A DNA stretch of 64,000 nt from Mytilus trossulus. Taxonomy: Eukaryota; Mollusca; Bivalvia; Mytilida; Mytilidae. The position numbers and the translations under genes are program-made. Of the stretch, positions 12,508 to 23,309 are shown piece after piece (the stretch's first letter is position 1; the number at the start of each line of letters is the position of its first letter). Below the pieces are notes generated by a model that saw only the letters and a program-made list of their open reading frames with translations, did not search any database and was not told the origin of the DNA. The stretch is from NCBI RefSeq assembly GCF_036588685.1, contig NC_086378.1, positions 24,653,578 through 24,717,577 on the forward strand, read 5' to 3'.

Positions 12508-15500
12508 GTAAACATGTCGCACGGTAACTTGAGAACGACTTATCCAAATTTCATGAAACTTAATATAGTTGTTTCTTATGATGGTCAAATGATCTGTATA
12601 CTTTTTGGTGAAAATAAGATTAAAACTTTTTGAGTTAAGGCACTTTGTAACTAAAACAGGGGTGTGTTTTTTTTCACATGTCGCACTGTATCTCAAAAAC
12701 GATTCTTGATAATGGCTTAAAACTTTAAACATTTCTTAGTTATATTAATCTTAATATCTGTATACTTTTTGGTGATGATTCAAAATTTCATTTTTGAGTT
12801 ATTGAGTATTTTGTAAAAAAGGGGGAGGGGTTTCTTACATGTCGCACCATATCTCAAAAACGATTTATGATTATTGCTTAAAACTTTACACATGTCTTTG
12901 TTATATTAATCTTAAGATCTGTATACTTTTTGGTGATGATTCAAAATTTCATTTTTGAGTTATTGAGTATTTTAGTATTTTGTAAAAAAAGGGGAGTTTT
13001 TTATTACATGTTGTGCCGTAACTCAAAAACAATTTATGGTTATTGTTTAAAACTTTACACACTTCTTTGTTATATTAATCTAAAGATCTGTATACTTTTT
13101 GGTGATGATTCAAAATTTCATTTTTGAGTTATTGAGTATTTTGTTAAACAGGGGAGTTTTTTTTTTACATGTTGCGCCGTATCTCAAAAATAATTTATGA
13201 TTATTGCTTAAAACTTTACACACTTCTTTGTTATATTAATCTAAAGATCTGTATACTTTTTGGTTTTGATTCAAAATTTCATTTCAGTGAAATGACTACT
13301 CATTGGTAGCCTTCTGTTGTTTTTTGCTCTTTGGTCAGGTTGTTGTCTCTTTTACACATTCCTCATTTCCATTCTCAGTTTTATTTACATCTTTGTAAGT
13401 TAAGAAAAAGCTGGTGTGTCTTAACAGAAAATACATTTTTATCAATTTTATGATTCTGTTATCAATATACTAGTTAGCCCAAACAAGAATGGTGAGTGAA
13501 TAAAGTAATAGCAATACTTATCTTCCTATATTTAACATAAAAAGTCAATTTGATCACTTTGAAACTGTATTTGTCTATTTAAAATATATTGTCAAACACT
13601 ATTGTAGGAATTACACATGAAATTTAACACCCTGCAATGACCATCTTGAAAATGCTAGTGGAGCTATTAAGACAATGCATATATAACACATTGAATGATC
13701 CTTCTGTAGTGATGGCTATTTGTTCTGGAAAGTATAATTCTATGTCCTCGGTATTGTAGGTGGTCAGTAGATGACCAGTGTTGTTCAGTATGTGTAATGT
13801 ATGATTGTCTATGTCAGCCACAATTATATTGTCCATTGGTGTGGCATCTAATGATGATGGGTGGAATTCTTCATACTCATCATTGACTGTAAAAAGTCCT
13901 CTATAGATACTGATGATTTCTGTCTTCCCAAAAACCATCACTTTTTTGTCACATGCCACAAATATATTCCCATTGATGGTGCTGGTAATGTTTGGAACAT
14001 TATCCCTGAATATAAGGTTATTGTCTTCATCCTTGTCATACTTATCACCCTGCCATCTTTTGTCACATGCAATGTGTATATACTCTCTGATTCTACAAAG
14101 TAAATAGAATCAGTCACTTTACTAGATCCAGCCTTGATCTGCTTCAGTCTTGGTTGACATGTAGCCAGTAGAATATCATGGGCAGGAGTTACAGCTACAC
14201 AAAATACATTGACGTTAAAACTGGATATGACCTTCACCTTATCACCTACAAGTTTAACATTCTGGAGGGCTGTTGGTGTTGTAAAGGGATGGAAACCTTT
14301 TACCCCTTCTCCATCACCAATCCATATAGAATCATCATACGATACTGCCAAATTCATGTGGTATTTAACAGTAGTCTGATATTCCTTCACATCTGAAATC
14401 TTTACTTGGATTGTTGTAATGTCAATAATAAAATGTCCTTTTGCAAAACAATTTTTGTCTTTACACATATCACACAACATTGAGACGCAGTTTTCACACC
14501 TCCATTTTACTTTTGGATTGCCACACTTACAGCCAATAGGAATTTGTGCTTGATTAACAGGCTCTTCTGGACACTGAGGCTGGGCGTGAGGCTGGGTCTG
14601 AGGCTGGGCTATTAATGGTGATGATCCCATGATCTGAAAATATGTAATAAAAGTATTTTTTTATGTCAAATATATTGACCCTATTGATAAAGATTGTTTG
14701 ACTATTTATATGAGAACGTCTTAGAAATGACTTTTTCAAAGCATTGTTCCCTGGAAATGTAACAAAGTTATCTCTCTTGTACAAAAATCTCTTTCACAAA
14801 GCAGCTCAGATGAGCCCCTTTATAGCTCACCGGGCCCATAGGGCCAAGTGAGCTTTTCTCATCACTTGGCGTATGGCGTACGGCATCGCAAACGTTACAA
14901 AAATCTTCTTCTCTAAAACTACTGGGCCAAAATTTAACCAAACTTGGCAACAATCATCATTGGGGTATCTAGTTAAAGTGTGTCCAGTGACCTGGCCAAC
15001 CAATCAAGTTGGCCGCCATGAATAAAAGTAGGGGTAAAATGCAGTTTTTGGCTTATGACTCAAATACAAAGCTTTATGGGTTAACCTTACCTGGATAAAA
15101 TTGTTTATCAGGTCAAGATCTATCTGCTCTAAATTTTCAGATAAATCAGACAACCCGTTGTTAGGTTGCTGCCCCTGAATTGTAATTTTAAGGAAATTTT
15201 GATGTTTTTGGTTATTATCTTGAATATTATTATAGATAGAGATAAACTGTAAACAGCAATATTTAATGTTCAGCAAAGTAAGATTTACAAATAAGTCAAC
15301 ATGACCAAAATGGTCATTTGACCCCTTTTAAGAGTTATTGCCCTTGATAGTAAATTTTTAACCATTTTTCATAAATTTTAGTAATCTTTTAGAATTCTTT
15401 TCTAAAACTACTGGGCCAAATTAAACCAAACTTGGCCACTATCATCAGAGGGGTATCTAGTTTAAAAAATGTGTCCGGTAAATTAGGCCAACCAACCAAG

Positions 15501-18500
15501 ATGGTCGCCTGATGGCTAAAAATAGAACATAGGGGTAAAATAAAGTTCTTGGCTTATAACTCAAAAACCAAAGCATTTGGAGCAAATCTGACTGGTAGTG
15601 AAATTGTTGATCAGGTCAATATCTATCTGCCTTGGAATTTTCAGATGAATCAGATAAAGGGTTGTTAGGTAGTTACCCCTAATTGGTAATTTTTGGAAGT
15701 TTGGCTGTTTTTGTTATCATCTTGAATATTATTATAGATAGAGAATCTCAGATAAAATGTAAACATCAATATGTACAACAAAGTAAGACCTAAAAATAAG
15801 TCAACATGACCAAATTGGTCAATTGAGCCCCTAAGGAGTTATTGCCATTCATAGTCATTTCTTTTACCAATTTTCATAAATTTTGTAATTTTTTTTAATT
15901 TTTGTTCGTTTATATTATGCCTATAGACCAAGGGTGAGCAACACAGGCTCTTTAGAGCCTCTAGTTTGTCAAGTTTAGCTGTCACTGGGAATTTTCTGGA
16001 TTTAAGTATAGAAATAAGGATGAAATGCTTGAAGTTCTCTGTTTCTGAAACTACTAGAGACAAAAAAGAAAATATACAGCAATTTTATTCTTATGTTGAT
16101 AATGGTAAAAATTGGTCTATTGTGTCTATATTACCCTGGCCTTGCAACCTATCAGTTGAACATAGGGTACAAATGTCAATCATTCTAAAGTAAAAGCTAG
16201 TTGTTTTTAATTAAGGTCCTCTCTGACTTAGGATTATTCATATAGTGTTACCCTTATCCTTAGGAGACAAAGATTTAAAAAAATTTGTTAGAAGACTGTT
16301 TGTTAGAACCATGATATTAAATTTCCATGAACTTTTTAAAAATCTCAAAACTATCTCATTTTGATGAAACCCAATAGCTCCTAGTTTGTCTGTATTGGCA
16401 TGCATCATAACTCTGTTGTAAAGGGTTCGAGTTAAAACATTCAAGACAAAGTGGTGGTAATGTGATTGGCATGCTCATAATGATAATCAAGAGATGTGTA
16501 ATTGGTTCAACCACTACTAGTCCGCTAATAGGCTTTACATGCATTGCAGCTGTTAGGAGCGAAATTATGATGAGTTACAGAACATATTTATGTTTAGTTA
16601 CATTCCATTGATTTTTGGCCAAATAAAAAACTTCTGATTTTGAAAAACTACCAAACTTGGACAGAAGCTTGTTTCTGATAAATAGATAGTATCTAGAAGG
16701 AAATTTTGTACCATTTTTTTCCATATTTGGCTCATAGTTTTTCTTCCACATGTTCCTTGTTTACATTACATACAGTCTGCAGTTAAAGATTTAAAAAAAA
16801 TATTAGATTCATCAACTAATCTGGATTTTTACCAAACTTGGACAGAAGTTTCTTATAATCAAAAGATAGAATTGAAAGAAATATTTTAATTATTTTTTTC
16901 CTCATATTTGTTGAGTCTGCTATTAACAGCAAAAAGAGGGGAGACACTGGGTTTCACAGAACCCTTACAAATTATTTGATGTATGTTTATAAGTATTTGC
17001 TCTTTTGGGAGATGGTTAAACTTTGTAATTTTTGTACAACGGCAAAAATTTGCGTCATATAATGTTATTATGTCGTCGTCGTTCAAGATGCATTTAGTTT
17101 CCGGACAAAAACTTTTGTTTAAGTTGTTGGATCTCTGTAAATTTTTACCAGAAGGTTCAATACCATTAAAGGAAGGTTGGGATTGACTTTTGGGGTTATG
17201 GTCCCAATAGTTTAGGAATAAGGGGCCAAAAAGGGGGCCCATAATAAGCATTTTTGTAGTTTTTAAACAATAACTTGTGTTTAAGTGTATGAATCTCTCT
17301 GAAATTATACCACAAGTTTCTATACCATGAAGGGATGGTTAGTATTGACTTTGGGGGATCATTGCTTATAATGAATTGGAATTGGGGGCAAAAGGGCCAA
17401 AAACGTTTTTATGGTCAATGGACAATTAAGACAATTTAAAACCAGTGTAAGGGAGGTAATTCCCACCCTTACACTACTTTTAAATTGTAAAATCCATATT
17501 TTTGAAAAGTTTGAAGAAGAAATTTTTAATTGCACAATTTTTTTGCAATATATTTTTAAGATCTTGACATTTGTTTTGTGTGTCAGAAACTCATATTATG
17601 TCAAAAATTTGATTACAATCCAAATTTAGAGCTGTATCAAGCTTGAATGTTGTGTCCATACTTGCCCCAACTGATCAGGGTTTGACTTCTGCCGTTGTAT
17701 AAAGCTGCAACCTTCAAAGCACCAGATTGGATTATAAACTTGCAATACAGGTGCATATCATTTTGGGATAACTCCTCCTACAGTGAAACATAAACCTATG
17801 TGTTCTCATGCTAAACTTTGTGCATTTTAAGATAAAACTTTGCATCTGTGGGAGAAATATCTCAAAAAGTCTCACATTGACTGTAATGAATATTTACTCT
17901 AGAGTGGAGTGCAGAGGCATCTGTCTGTCTTAGTCTTAACTGTTACCTTGTTTAGTCAAGTATATAAAAGGTTTTATTAGGGCCCCGCCTTTAGGCGGGT
18001 CGCCCTATAGTGATCAGTCTGTCCGTCCGTCCATAACACTTTAACTTTGTGTCCGCTCCATATCTAGAGAACCATTATGATTTCATACTTTATACTTTAC
18101 ATTTTTATTAACCACCACTAGAGGACATGTCATGATGTATGCACAACTTCCTAGGTCAAATGTCAAGGTAAAAAAAACTTTGGTTTCAGTTGACAACCCT
18201 GTGTCCTGTGGTGAAGATTGTGTCCCCTCTATATCTTGAGAACCGTTATGATTTCAAAGTTTATACTTGACATCCATTTTAACCAACTCCAGAGGATGTG
18301 TCATGATGTATGTACAAATTTCTAGGTCAAAGGTCAAGGTCAAAAACTTCGGTTTCAGTTGACAACCCCTTGTCCTGTGATGAAGATCGTGTCCGCTCCA
18401 TATCTAGATAACCGTTATGATTTCAAAGTTTATACTTGACATCTATTTTAACCACCACCAGAGGGCGTGTCATGATGTATGTACAACTTCCTAGGTCAAA

Positions 18501-21500
18501 GGTCAAGGTCAAAAAAACTTTGGTTTCAGTTGACAGCCCCGTGTCCTGTGGTGAAGATCGTGTCTGCTCTATATCTTAAGAACCGTTATGATTTCAAATA
18601 TTATACTTGACATCCATTTTAACCAACACCAGAGGGTGTGTCATGATGTATGTACAACTTTCTAGGTAAAAGGTCTGTCTGTCTGTTGGTCTGTCCATCG
18701 CTAAAACATTTGATCTACACTATATTTTGAGAGGACAGCTGTTATTATGTTAATGTGTCATAATGTATGCATCCTAGGTCAAAGGTCAGTCCTTCGGTCT
18801 GTCCATCTGTTCGTTGTTTTAACAAATTGTGTCCGCTCTACCTCTTGAGAACCGTTAATATTTCATACTTTATACTTGGTGGGTCATAATATATTGAAGG
18901 CATCATTCTAAAAATATGTGACAAATATCAATTGGGCAGCACCTTTAAACATATTGTTCAAACAACAATCCATATATCCAGAAGTCACCTTAGAGTAGTC
19001 AACAATGAGTTCACATCATGCAGTCATATCACTATTATACTATGAAAGTAAGTTGAGAATATTTATCAGTTTTAATTTAAAATCTTAGAATAAAATCACA
19101 CATGAGACTATGTAATAACTTCAAATAATGCTTCATATCAGATTATCCATGCAACTTATTTACCCCACGTTATTGACAGCGGGGCCCACAGAGATGGCTC
19201 CCATCTCAATGGTATCTAGTTTATTTCAATAAAATGTAGTTTCATATTTTATACATACATGATTGACATTTAGGTAAATAACAACCAATTTAGTATAAAT
19301 GAATGCAAAAAAAATAATTTTTACCTTATTTAAGTTTTACAATTGAAGAATCCTGTCATTTCCTTCCTAATATAAAAATACACAATACATGTATTTGAAT
19401 GATGTTCAGAACCTATTACATGTATATGCCCAAGATATTCTAAATATGATTGTCCTATGAACTTTTCTATAGTATTAGGCAACAAGAATTTTATTTTTGT
19501 ATTTTTCTACACTTCTTGTTCTGAAAACCTTCAACTGTTCACCTCACCAAGAGAAATAAATTCCAATTCATGTTTTTTGTAAAAACAAATCATCAAATAA
19601 ACTGTTATTTACGAATATCTTCTTCAAATTGTGAGTTTTACTGATTTGATCAATAGCTGACCATTATTGCTTCAATTGACATGTCTTTTACTTGGACACT
19701 TTGGTTTTGTAAGATATCCTCTGTCATCTGGCCCGAGAACACAGTTATTTTGTAGTGCATTTCTTTTAGACAATAAATTCAAATTAAAAAAATGACACCT
19801 GCTCTTTCTCTAAAAGATTTTCACAGTGTAGTGTACTACCAGCGAGACAAATAATATCAAAATTATAGAAACTTCTACCGGCTCTAACTCAAAATATTGA
19901 CAATTCTGTGTTAAGGGGGTGGAAAATTCAGTTTGACAGCTTCAGACGTGATAAAATTTGACCTTTTTGAACGGGACCAAATCACTACTTAACATAAAGA
20001 TTCAGCACCCAAATTTTTTAAACATGTAATTACATCCCCCTACTTAATATCAAGAAATAAATTGGGAAAGTGTATCAAATAAAACATGCAAGTTATACAC
20101 TGTTTACACTAGGGACTATATTCGTAGACAACGAAAACCAAAGGACGGTAACTGTGTCCTTGGACCATCTATTGTTATAAATACATAATGTACCTGAACA
20201 TGTACTATGAACAGTTGTAATGTCTCCCCTATAAAATAATAAAGATAGGCCAATAGTCAGGTTGTTATTGTTTTTCATGCATCAGATATCTTATTGTTCT
20301 AATACTTTAAGAAGTATTATTCAAATTAGATTAAATGATAATTAATTCAATTTATTAGGTAGTACACCTTAATTATTACCAGATAACGAGTTTGGTGCAG
20401 TTCAATTATTTTTTTTTATTATGAAGAGATATTAAGGTTACAAATTGAACCATTCAATGAATACCACAGTTTAAATGCTATTATAATCCAGCATTACATG
20501 ACAATATTATTAGCTATGATAGATATTTAAACAAAGGCATATATGAAATTTGATCACAATAGAAATTAATAACTGTCAACAAACAAATATAAAGTATTAC
20601 CATTTATTATTATTTTTGAAAGTTAGATTTTTATTCTTTTTTTTTAAAACCCCAAGGGTGACTGGGGTATAGAAATATGGTCACTAGGTCTTCTTCTGAC
20701 CAACAATAATGTGCTTGCCAAAATGGGGCGTCTGTTTGGCTGAGCAGGACATATCAAGTTCGAAGTCATGTCTGGTCAGAAGGGGGACGTTAAATCTGAT
20801 GCCTCTTTTAAAGAGAGTACCACGCTCTTTGCACATCAAGAACCCTTGCAACAGCTCTTTGAGGGGTCTGTAGGCGGCCTGTTGCAAGGCAAAATTTCTG
20901 TCCCTATCCAATATACCCTCATTTTCTAGTGGCAGTCCAAATTTTCCGACCATCATCCCAGATGGCCTCTTTTCTATCAACCTACCTATTGTATTTATTG
21001 TGAATTTGTTCTCGTCCTGGATATGCATGAAATGTTTGCCACTGGACGTTAAGCAACCAACAATCAATTAATCATCTTTTTCAAAAAGAAGTAGCTTCTC
21101 ATTGAATTAAGGATTTACTTGGTGAAATTAAAAAAATCTAGAATTTAAAATTGATATTATAAGTCTGTAGAACATTAGTTATAGAACAAATTTAGTTTAA
21201 AAAATGTGTCTGATGACATTGCCAACCAACCAAAATGGCCAACACAACTAAAAATAGAACTTAGGGTTAAAATGCAGTTTTTATGCAAAAGAAGACATCT
21301 GGTTTCTGGACAATAACTTTAGTTTAAGTAAATAGAAATCTATAAAATTTCATTACAAGGTTTAAAAGGGAGCTACCATTTGATTTTTAGGGGGGGGGGG
21401 GGGGGGGGGGGGCTTTTGCAAATGTCTCATCCTGCCTTTTTTTTTTACTCAAAACACCTGTCCTGCCTATTTTTTTCAAATTTCATCCTAGCCCACCCCC

Positions 21501-22544
21501 CATAAAAATCAAATGGTAGCTCCCTAACCACACATGGAAGGGGGTTATGGTCCTATTACCTTAGAGCGGGTTATTTTCGCGGGGTGTAAATTTTTGCTTA
21601 TTTTCGCGGATAGAACAAAATCGCCAAAATAAAATCCGCCAATTTAAAAGTGTACATGCAAAGGTAATGTTAAAAATGTTGAATCCGCCAAAATTTTTCC
21701 TATACCTTATTCAATGAAAACAACCCGCGATAATTTTAAATTGAGATTTTTTTGGGGAATATGAGAAAAAGGGGGGGGGGCATTTTTTTTTCATTTCAGA
21801 TTTCAGAATTAAAAAGAAAATTTCTTTAAATATTTATTTTAGAGGGGATTAATATTCAACAGCATAGTGCATTGCTTAAAAGCAAAAAAAAATTAAGTTC
21901 ATTAGACCACACTCATTCTGTGTCAGAAACCTATGCTGTTTCAACTATTTAATCACAATCCAAATTCAGAGCTGTATCAAGCTTGAATTTTGTGTCCATA
22001 CTTGCCCCAACTGTTCAGGGTTCTTCCTCTGCAGTCATATAAAGCTGTGCCCTGCGGAGCATCTGGTTATCTTTTCCTAGAATTAAATTTTTAATGAAAT
22101 ACTTATTAAATTACTAGATTTCTGTTCAAAGGGGAATAATTCATTTTTTTTAAAAGATTTGTAAATGACATTTTGGAGTTTTTTCCTTTTCTTTCATAAT
22201 TGCTTGAAGAATTTAGTGGTAGGTTTGTTTGTTATTTCATGTGACAAGTTATAAATCAAGTTAGAATTTTGTTCCATTACAATGAATTTTTAACTGGTAA
22301 GGGACTTTGTATTGCCATGCAATACTCACAGAATGCTTGTTTTTATTTGTCTTATTTGCATAAATCGTTGTTTCAGATAATACTGGAAATGCAGACAAAG
22401 ATAGACAATCAGGCAACAGAAATACAGAAGTTAAAAGACATGCTGAAGGAAAGAGATGTACAAATGGAAATTCTTACATCTTCATTAACATTAGAGCAGG
22501 CTCGGTTACCACATAAACCAATGACAAAAAAGGATAAAACGTGA
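1713..22544 (+). CDS. EIF2AK1: Heme-regulated eIF2-alpha kinase, 3' part (six exons)
   Basis: Ser/Thr kinase that phosphorylates eIF2-alpha and shuts down translation under heme, oxidative or mitochondrial stress. Exons 1713-1813, 2579-2708, 3977-4068, 6196-6333, 8202-8297 and 22377-22544 have AG/GT borders and phases that close, giving 240 residues plus TGA. Exon 1 holds the catalytic loop IHRDLK, continued as PRNIF in exon 2. Exon 2 also holds IGDFGLA (DFG). Exon 3 holds YGAPEQL (APE). Exon 4 holds SDIYSLGVILYELF with the HRI-like stretch TDMEK. Exon 5 holds DRPTTKELLQSELF. Exon 6 encodes a C-terminal coiled coil (EMQTKIDNQATEIQKLKDML). The LLQSELF motif and coiled-coil tail separate HRI from PERK, GCN2 and PKR. 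The N-terminal region and first kinase lobe are not in the window, or lie in upstream exons I could not find between 1 and 1700. The last intron is 14 kb and repeat-rich. No poly(A) site could be fixed; an AATAAA at 23687-23692 is one candidate. Confidence 0.93.
2041..2220 (+). mobile_element. Mussel SINE-like element (ggtatgattgccaatga)
   Basis: Contains 'tggtatgattgccaatga', 'caccgtacggccttcaacaa', 'gcccataccgcatagtcagc' and 'tataaaaggcc'. Other copies are at about 34037-34165 and 48513-48665 (same strand). Opposite-strand copies are at 34660-34900 and 38667-38931. The last is a clean insertion with a 5-bp target duplication, which shows that the family moves. It lies in an EIF2AK1 intron. 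Confidence 0.7.
2876..3627. mobile_element. TTAA-flanked terminal-inverted-repeat element with central palindrome
   Basis: The left end reads TTAA-GGTGGTACCTAACACT (2876-2895). The right end reads AGTGTTGGGTACCACC-TTAA (3608-3627), an inverted repeat with one mismatch. TTAA on both sides is the target duplication expected of piggyBac- or Kolobok-type elements. No transposase reading frame is present, so it is non-autonomous. A 35-bp direct repeat lies at 2845-2879, ending exactly at the left TTAA, and again at 3652-3686. It is intronic in EIF2AK1. Confidence 0.65.
3341..3425. repeat. Perfect palindrome, 39-bp arms, 7-bp loop
   Basis: Arms 3341-3379 and 3387-3425 are exact reverse complements (GGAATAACAGTACTGTAGTT...) around a 7-base spacer. 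It sits inside the TTAA element. Transcribed as part of the EIF2AK1 pre-mRNA it would fold into a long perfect hairpin. I see no target duplication at its edges. Confidence 0.85.
4480..5240. other. Non-coding intron stretch with 'cgtcatttt' motifs
   Basis: AT-rich sequence with recurring 'acgaaa', 'cgtcatt' and 'cgtcactt' words and a GC-containing patch (gcgcatgcgtgaaag). No exon signals or reading frame. Probably an old repeat. Confidence 0.35.
5630..5860 (-). repeat. Degenerate copy of the repeat carrying the ORF at 20684-21067
   Basis: Shares 'gctctttgcac', 'cccttg(c/g)a(a/g)caact', 'ttttctag(t)...cagtccaaattt' and 'gtttgttct' with 20820-21030, in the same order and orientation. Here the minus-strand frame is broken by indels. 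Confidence 0.6.
6808..7735 (+). repeat. Bivalve interspersed repeat with ~150-bp internal units
   Basis: Consecutive variants of 'acaataacttgtgtttaagt...ggatctct', 'aaggttgggattga' and 'gtttaggaattaggggcca'. It ends with 'gtgtccaaattc...cagggttc...gctgcgctcaatc'. Related copies are at 9190-9975, 16960-17745, 21270-22075, 25138-26090, 26460-26800 and 27275-27785. Short open frames inside are chance. Confidence 0.7.
7836..8106. mobile_element. MITE-like element with ~40-bp imperfect inverted ends
   Basis: The left end TATTAC...TTATTTCACTTGACTGGGCGGAG (through 7868) pairs with the right end CTCCGCCCGATCAGTTGAAATAA...GTAATA (from 8073), with a few mismatches. No coding capacity. It lies in EIF2AK1 intron 4, about 100 bp before the exon at 8202. 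Confidence 0.6.
9190..9975 (+). repeat. Second copy of the 6808-7735 repeat family
   Basis: Same order of motifs: 'cattgtcgtccgaagacacattgg', 'gggattgatttttggg', 'tttaggaatt', then a tail 'ttcagggttggacctctgcg'. Open frames here are not conserved between copies. It lies in the large EIF2AK1 intron. Confidence 0.7.
10040..11310 (+). repeat. Composite repeat block
   Basis: Starts with 'ttgacctcattttcacggttcattgatca' units (compare 61745-62300 on the other strand and 41850-42040). A unit of the 14820/63031 family follows ('aaaatcttcttctctgaaac', 'ccaagatggccaccatgg', 10300-10800). It ends with a tail of the 6808 family including an 11-G run near 11050. No gene found. Confidence 0.6.
11740..12360 (+). 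mobile_element. Retroelement coding-end remnant, copy 2 (inverted relative to 897-1560)
   Basis: The sense strand carries 'ggtaatattctttacaaagc', 'attaagaagggatatagtta' and 'ctcctaatgggagggattgt'. These are the reverse complement, block for block, of 897-1560. Frames are broken. It continues into 'accccgccacatttatgtgcctctccca', a tail also seen at about 34610-34660. Confidence 0.5.
12379..13290 (+). repeat. Tandem repeat block with (CTGT)n microsatellite
   Basis: Begins with the palindromic head 'gcccatcaaaattttgatggg', followed by a GTCC/GTCT microsatellite (12433-12507). Five tandem units of about 165-171 bp follow, each starting near 'acatgtcgca' (about 12511, 12676, 12836, 13007, 13167). 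Reading frames across it reflect the microsatellite only. Confidence 0.85.
13624..14630 (-). pseudogene. B-box / NHL-repeat-like protein, frameshifted, antisense in EIF2AK1 intron
   Basis: The minus-strand frame from ATG 14630 encodes a Gln/Pro-rich start. A B-box-like zinc site follows at residues 34-66: CKCG, CENC, CDMC and a terminal His (C34, C36, C45, C48, C53, C56, C61, H66). Beta-propeller-like segments follow, as in bivalve TRIM56/TRIM71-like B-box/NHL proteins without a RING. The frame runs well to about HVTKDGRVI. Near 14035-14050 the reading shifts: the good frame becomes YDKDEDNN...NIFVACDKKVMVFGKT and runs to a stop at 13624-13626. The span is 1007 bp, two over a multiple of three, consistent with one lost base. 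A splice acceptor (ttttcag) precedes the ATG, so it is not obviously a processed copy. It could be a real gene with an assembly error; otherwise it is a recent pseudogene. Confidence 0.7.
14820..15965 (+). repeat. Two-unit copy of 'agctcacc...ggtgagc' repeat family
   Basis: The left edge 'agctcaccgggcccatagggcc' leads into two units of about 500 bp ('aaaatcttcttctctaaaac', 'aaacttggc(a/c)acaatcatcat', 'ttggccgccatg', 'ttgacccctttta'). The right edge is 'agggtgagcaacacaggctc'. Related copies are at 62400-62900 (opposite strand) and 63031 to the window end. Confidence 0.8.
15966..16959. other. Intron stretch, no gene recognised
   Basis: AT-rich, with two partly similar blocks ('accaaacttggacagaag' near 16650 and 16833), suggesting an old duplication. 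No exon, RNA gene or inverted-end element seen. Confidence 0.3.
16960..17745 (+). repeat. Copy of the 6808-7735 repeat family
   Basis: Carries 'tccggacaaaaacttttgtttaag', 'ggaaggttgggattgacttt', 'tttaggaataaggggcca' and the tail 'tgtgtccatacttgccccaac'. It lies in the large EIF2AK1 intron. Confidence 0.7.
17975..19225 (+). repeat. Tandem repeat element with 'ggccccgcctttaggcggg' head
   Basis: The head contains a short palindrome 'cccgcctttaggcggg'. Four fairly complete units of about 170-180 bp follow ('gtgtccgctccatatctaga', 'accgttatgatttcaaag', 'gtcatgatgtatgtacaac'), then degraded units. The right edge is 'gacagcggggcccacagaga', which partly mirrors the head. Confidence 0.75.
19226..20639. 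other. Intron stretch, nothing recognised
   Basis: AT-rich intronic sequence without usable reading frames, clear repeats or inverted ends. Nothing supportable. Confidence 0.3.
20684..21067 (-). other. Open frame of 127 residues inside a dispersed repeat
   Basis: The minus-strand frame reads MIVGCLTSSGKHFMHIQDEN through to HFGKHIIVGQKKT with no internal stop. No domain recognised. A degenerate copy of the same DNA lies at 5630-5860 with a broken frame, so the block is a repeat. Whether the frame was ever translated is unknown; it might be a piece of a transposon protein. It lies antisense within the large EIF2AK1 intron. Confidence 0.35.
21270..22075 (+). repeat. Copy of the 6808-7735 family, interrupted by a nested MITE
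   Basis: Starts 'acatctggtttctggacaat' and ends 'ttctgcagtcatataaagctgtgccctgcggagcatctgg'-like sequence. It is split by the inverted-end element at 21368-21534 and by a 'ttattttcgcggg' block at 21558-21740. Confidence 0.65.
21368..21534. mobile_element. MITE with perfect 22-bp inverted ends and a long G tract
   Basis: Left 21368-21389 (GGGAGCTACCATTTGATTTT + TA) is the exact reverse complement of 21513-21534. A run of about 20 G follows the left end, and a C-rich patch precedes the right end. Related sequence without clear ends is at 31530-31745. No coding capacity. Confidence 0.8.
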
Positions 22545-23309
22545 TGAAGCTAAAAAAGAACATTATCTTTTGAGAATTATATTGAGATTTAAGTATGTAA
22601 ACAAGTTTTATTCCTGGTTTAAAACTGTCCAATAGCCTTGTGTAACAAGGATGACTGATATCATTTACTGCAAACAGAAGTTCTTTGAAATAACTTAAAA
22701 AGATTGCCACAACTACACTACATGTATGGATAAATTATGAAATGATAAAACAGAAAGATTTGCTATTTTTTACTTTATACTTGTATTGGCATTGAGTTTG
22801 TCTTTTTTCAGATTTATACAATATACGACTTCATGCAGGCTTTTTTCCGTATATCTTAGGAGTTTTATCTCATCAACATCAACCATGTATTTTTGAAAAC
22901 TTTTAAGGTTTGCATAAAGAAAAAGCTGTTTAATATTCAAATCAGTATTGTAGATATGTAGATAAATTTTTGATGAAAGAAGACAGTGTATATAGTGTAT
23001 GTGTCTGCTCAATGTTGATGGCCTTATTGTATATACAATGTACCACAAAGTTATTCCTGTTCATTTAACTTATGTGATTTCGTTACTTAGTTAAATTGAA
23101 TAGACTTGATTCATATATCAAACAAATTTGTGAGAAAGAGATTAGTTTATAATATTTCTAAGAATGAGCCACCCAATGATTCAGGAATTAATTCCTATTA
23201 AATATAATGTGTATATTTGTTATCATTTTGTTATAAACATAATCTTTCTAATGGTTGTATTTATGTTTTTATATTTAAGAAATCAATTGTTTGATCTCAT
23301 AAATCGATT
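22545..23309 (+). other. EIF2AK1 3' UTR / downstream flank
   Basis: Follows the TGA directly. An ATTAAA occurs near 23197, and AATAAA at 23687-23692 lies further on. The true end cannot be set from sequence alone. No other gene seen. Confidence 0.45.

Noticed and set aside
12362-12732. Ser/Val/Cys-rich and Asp/Arg/Gln-rich frames
   Set aside because: Pure translation of the (CTGT)n microsatellite and its flanks.
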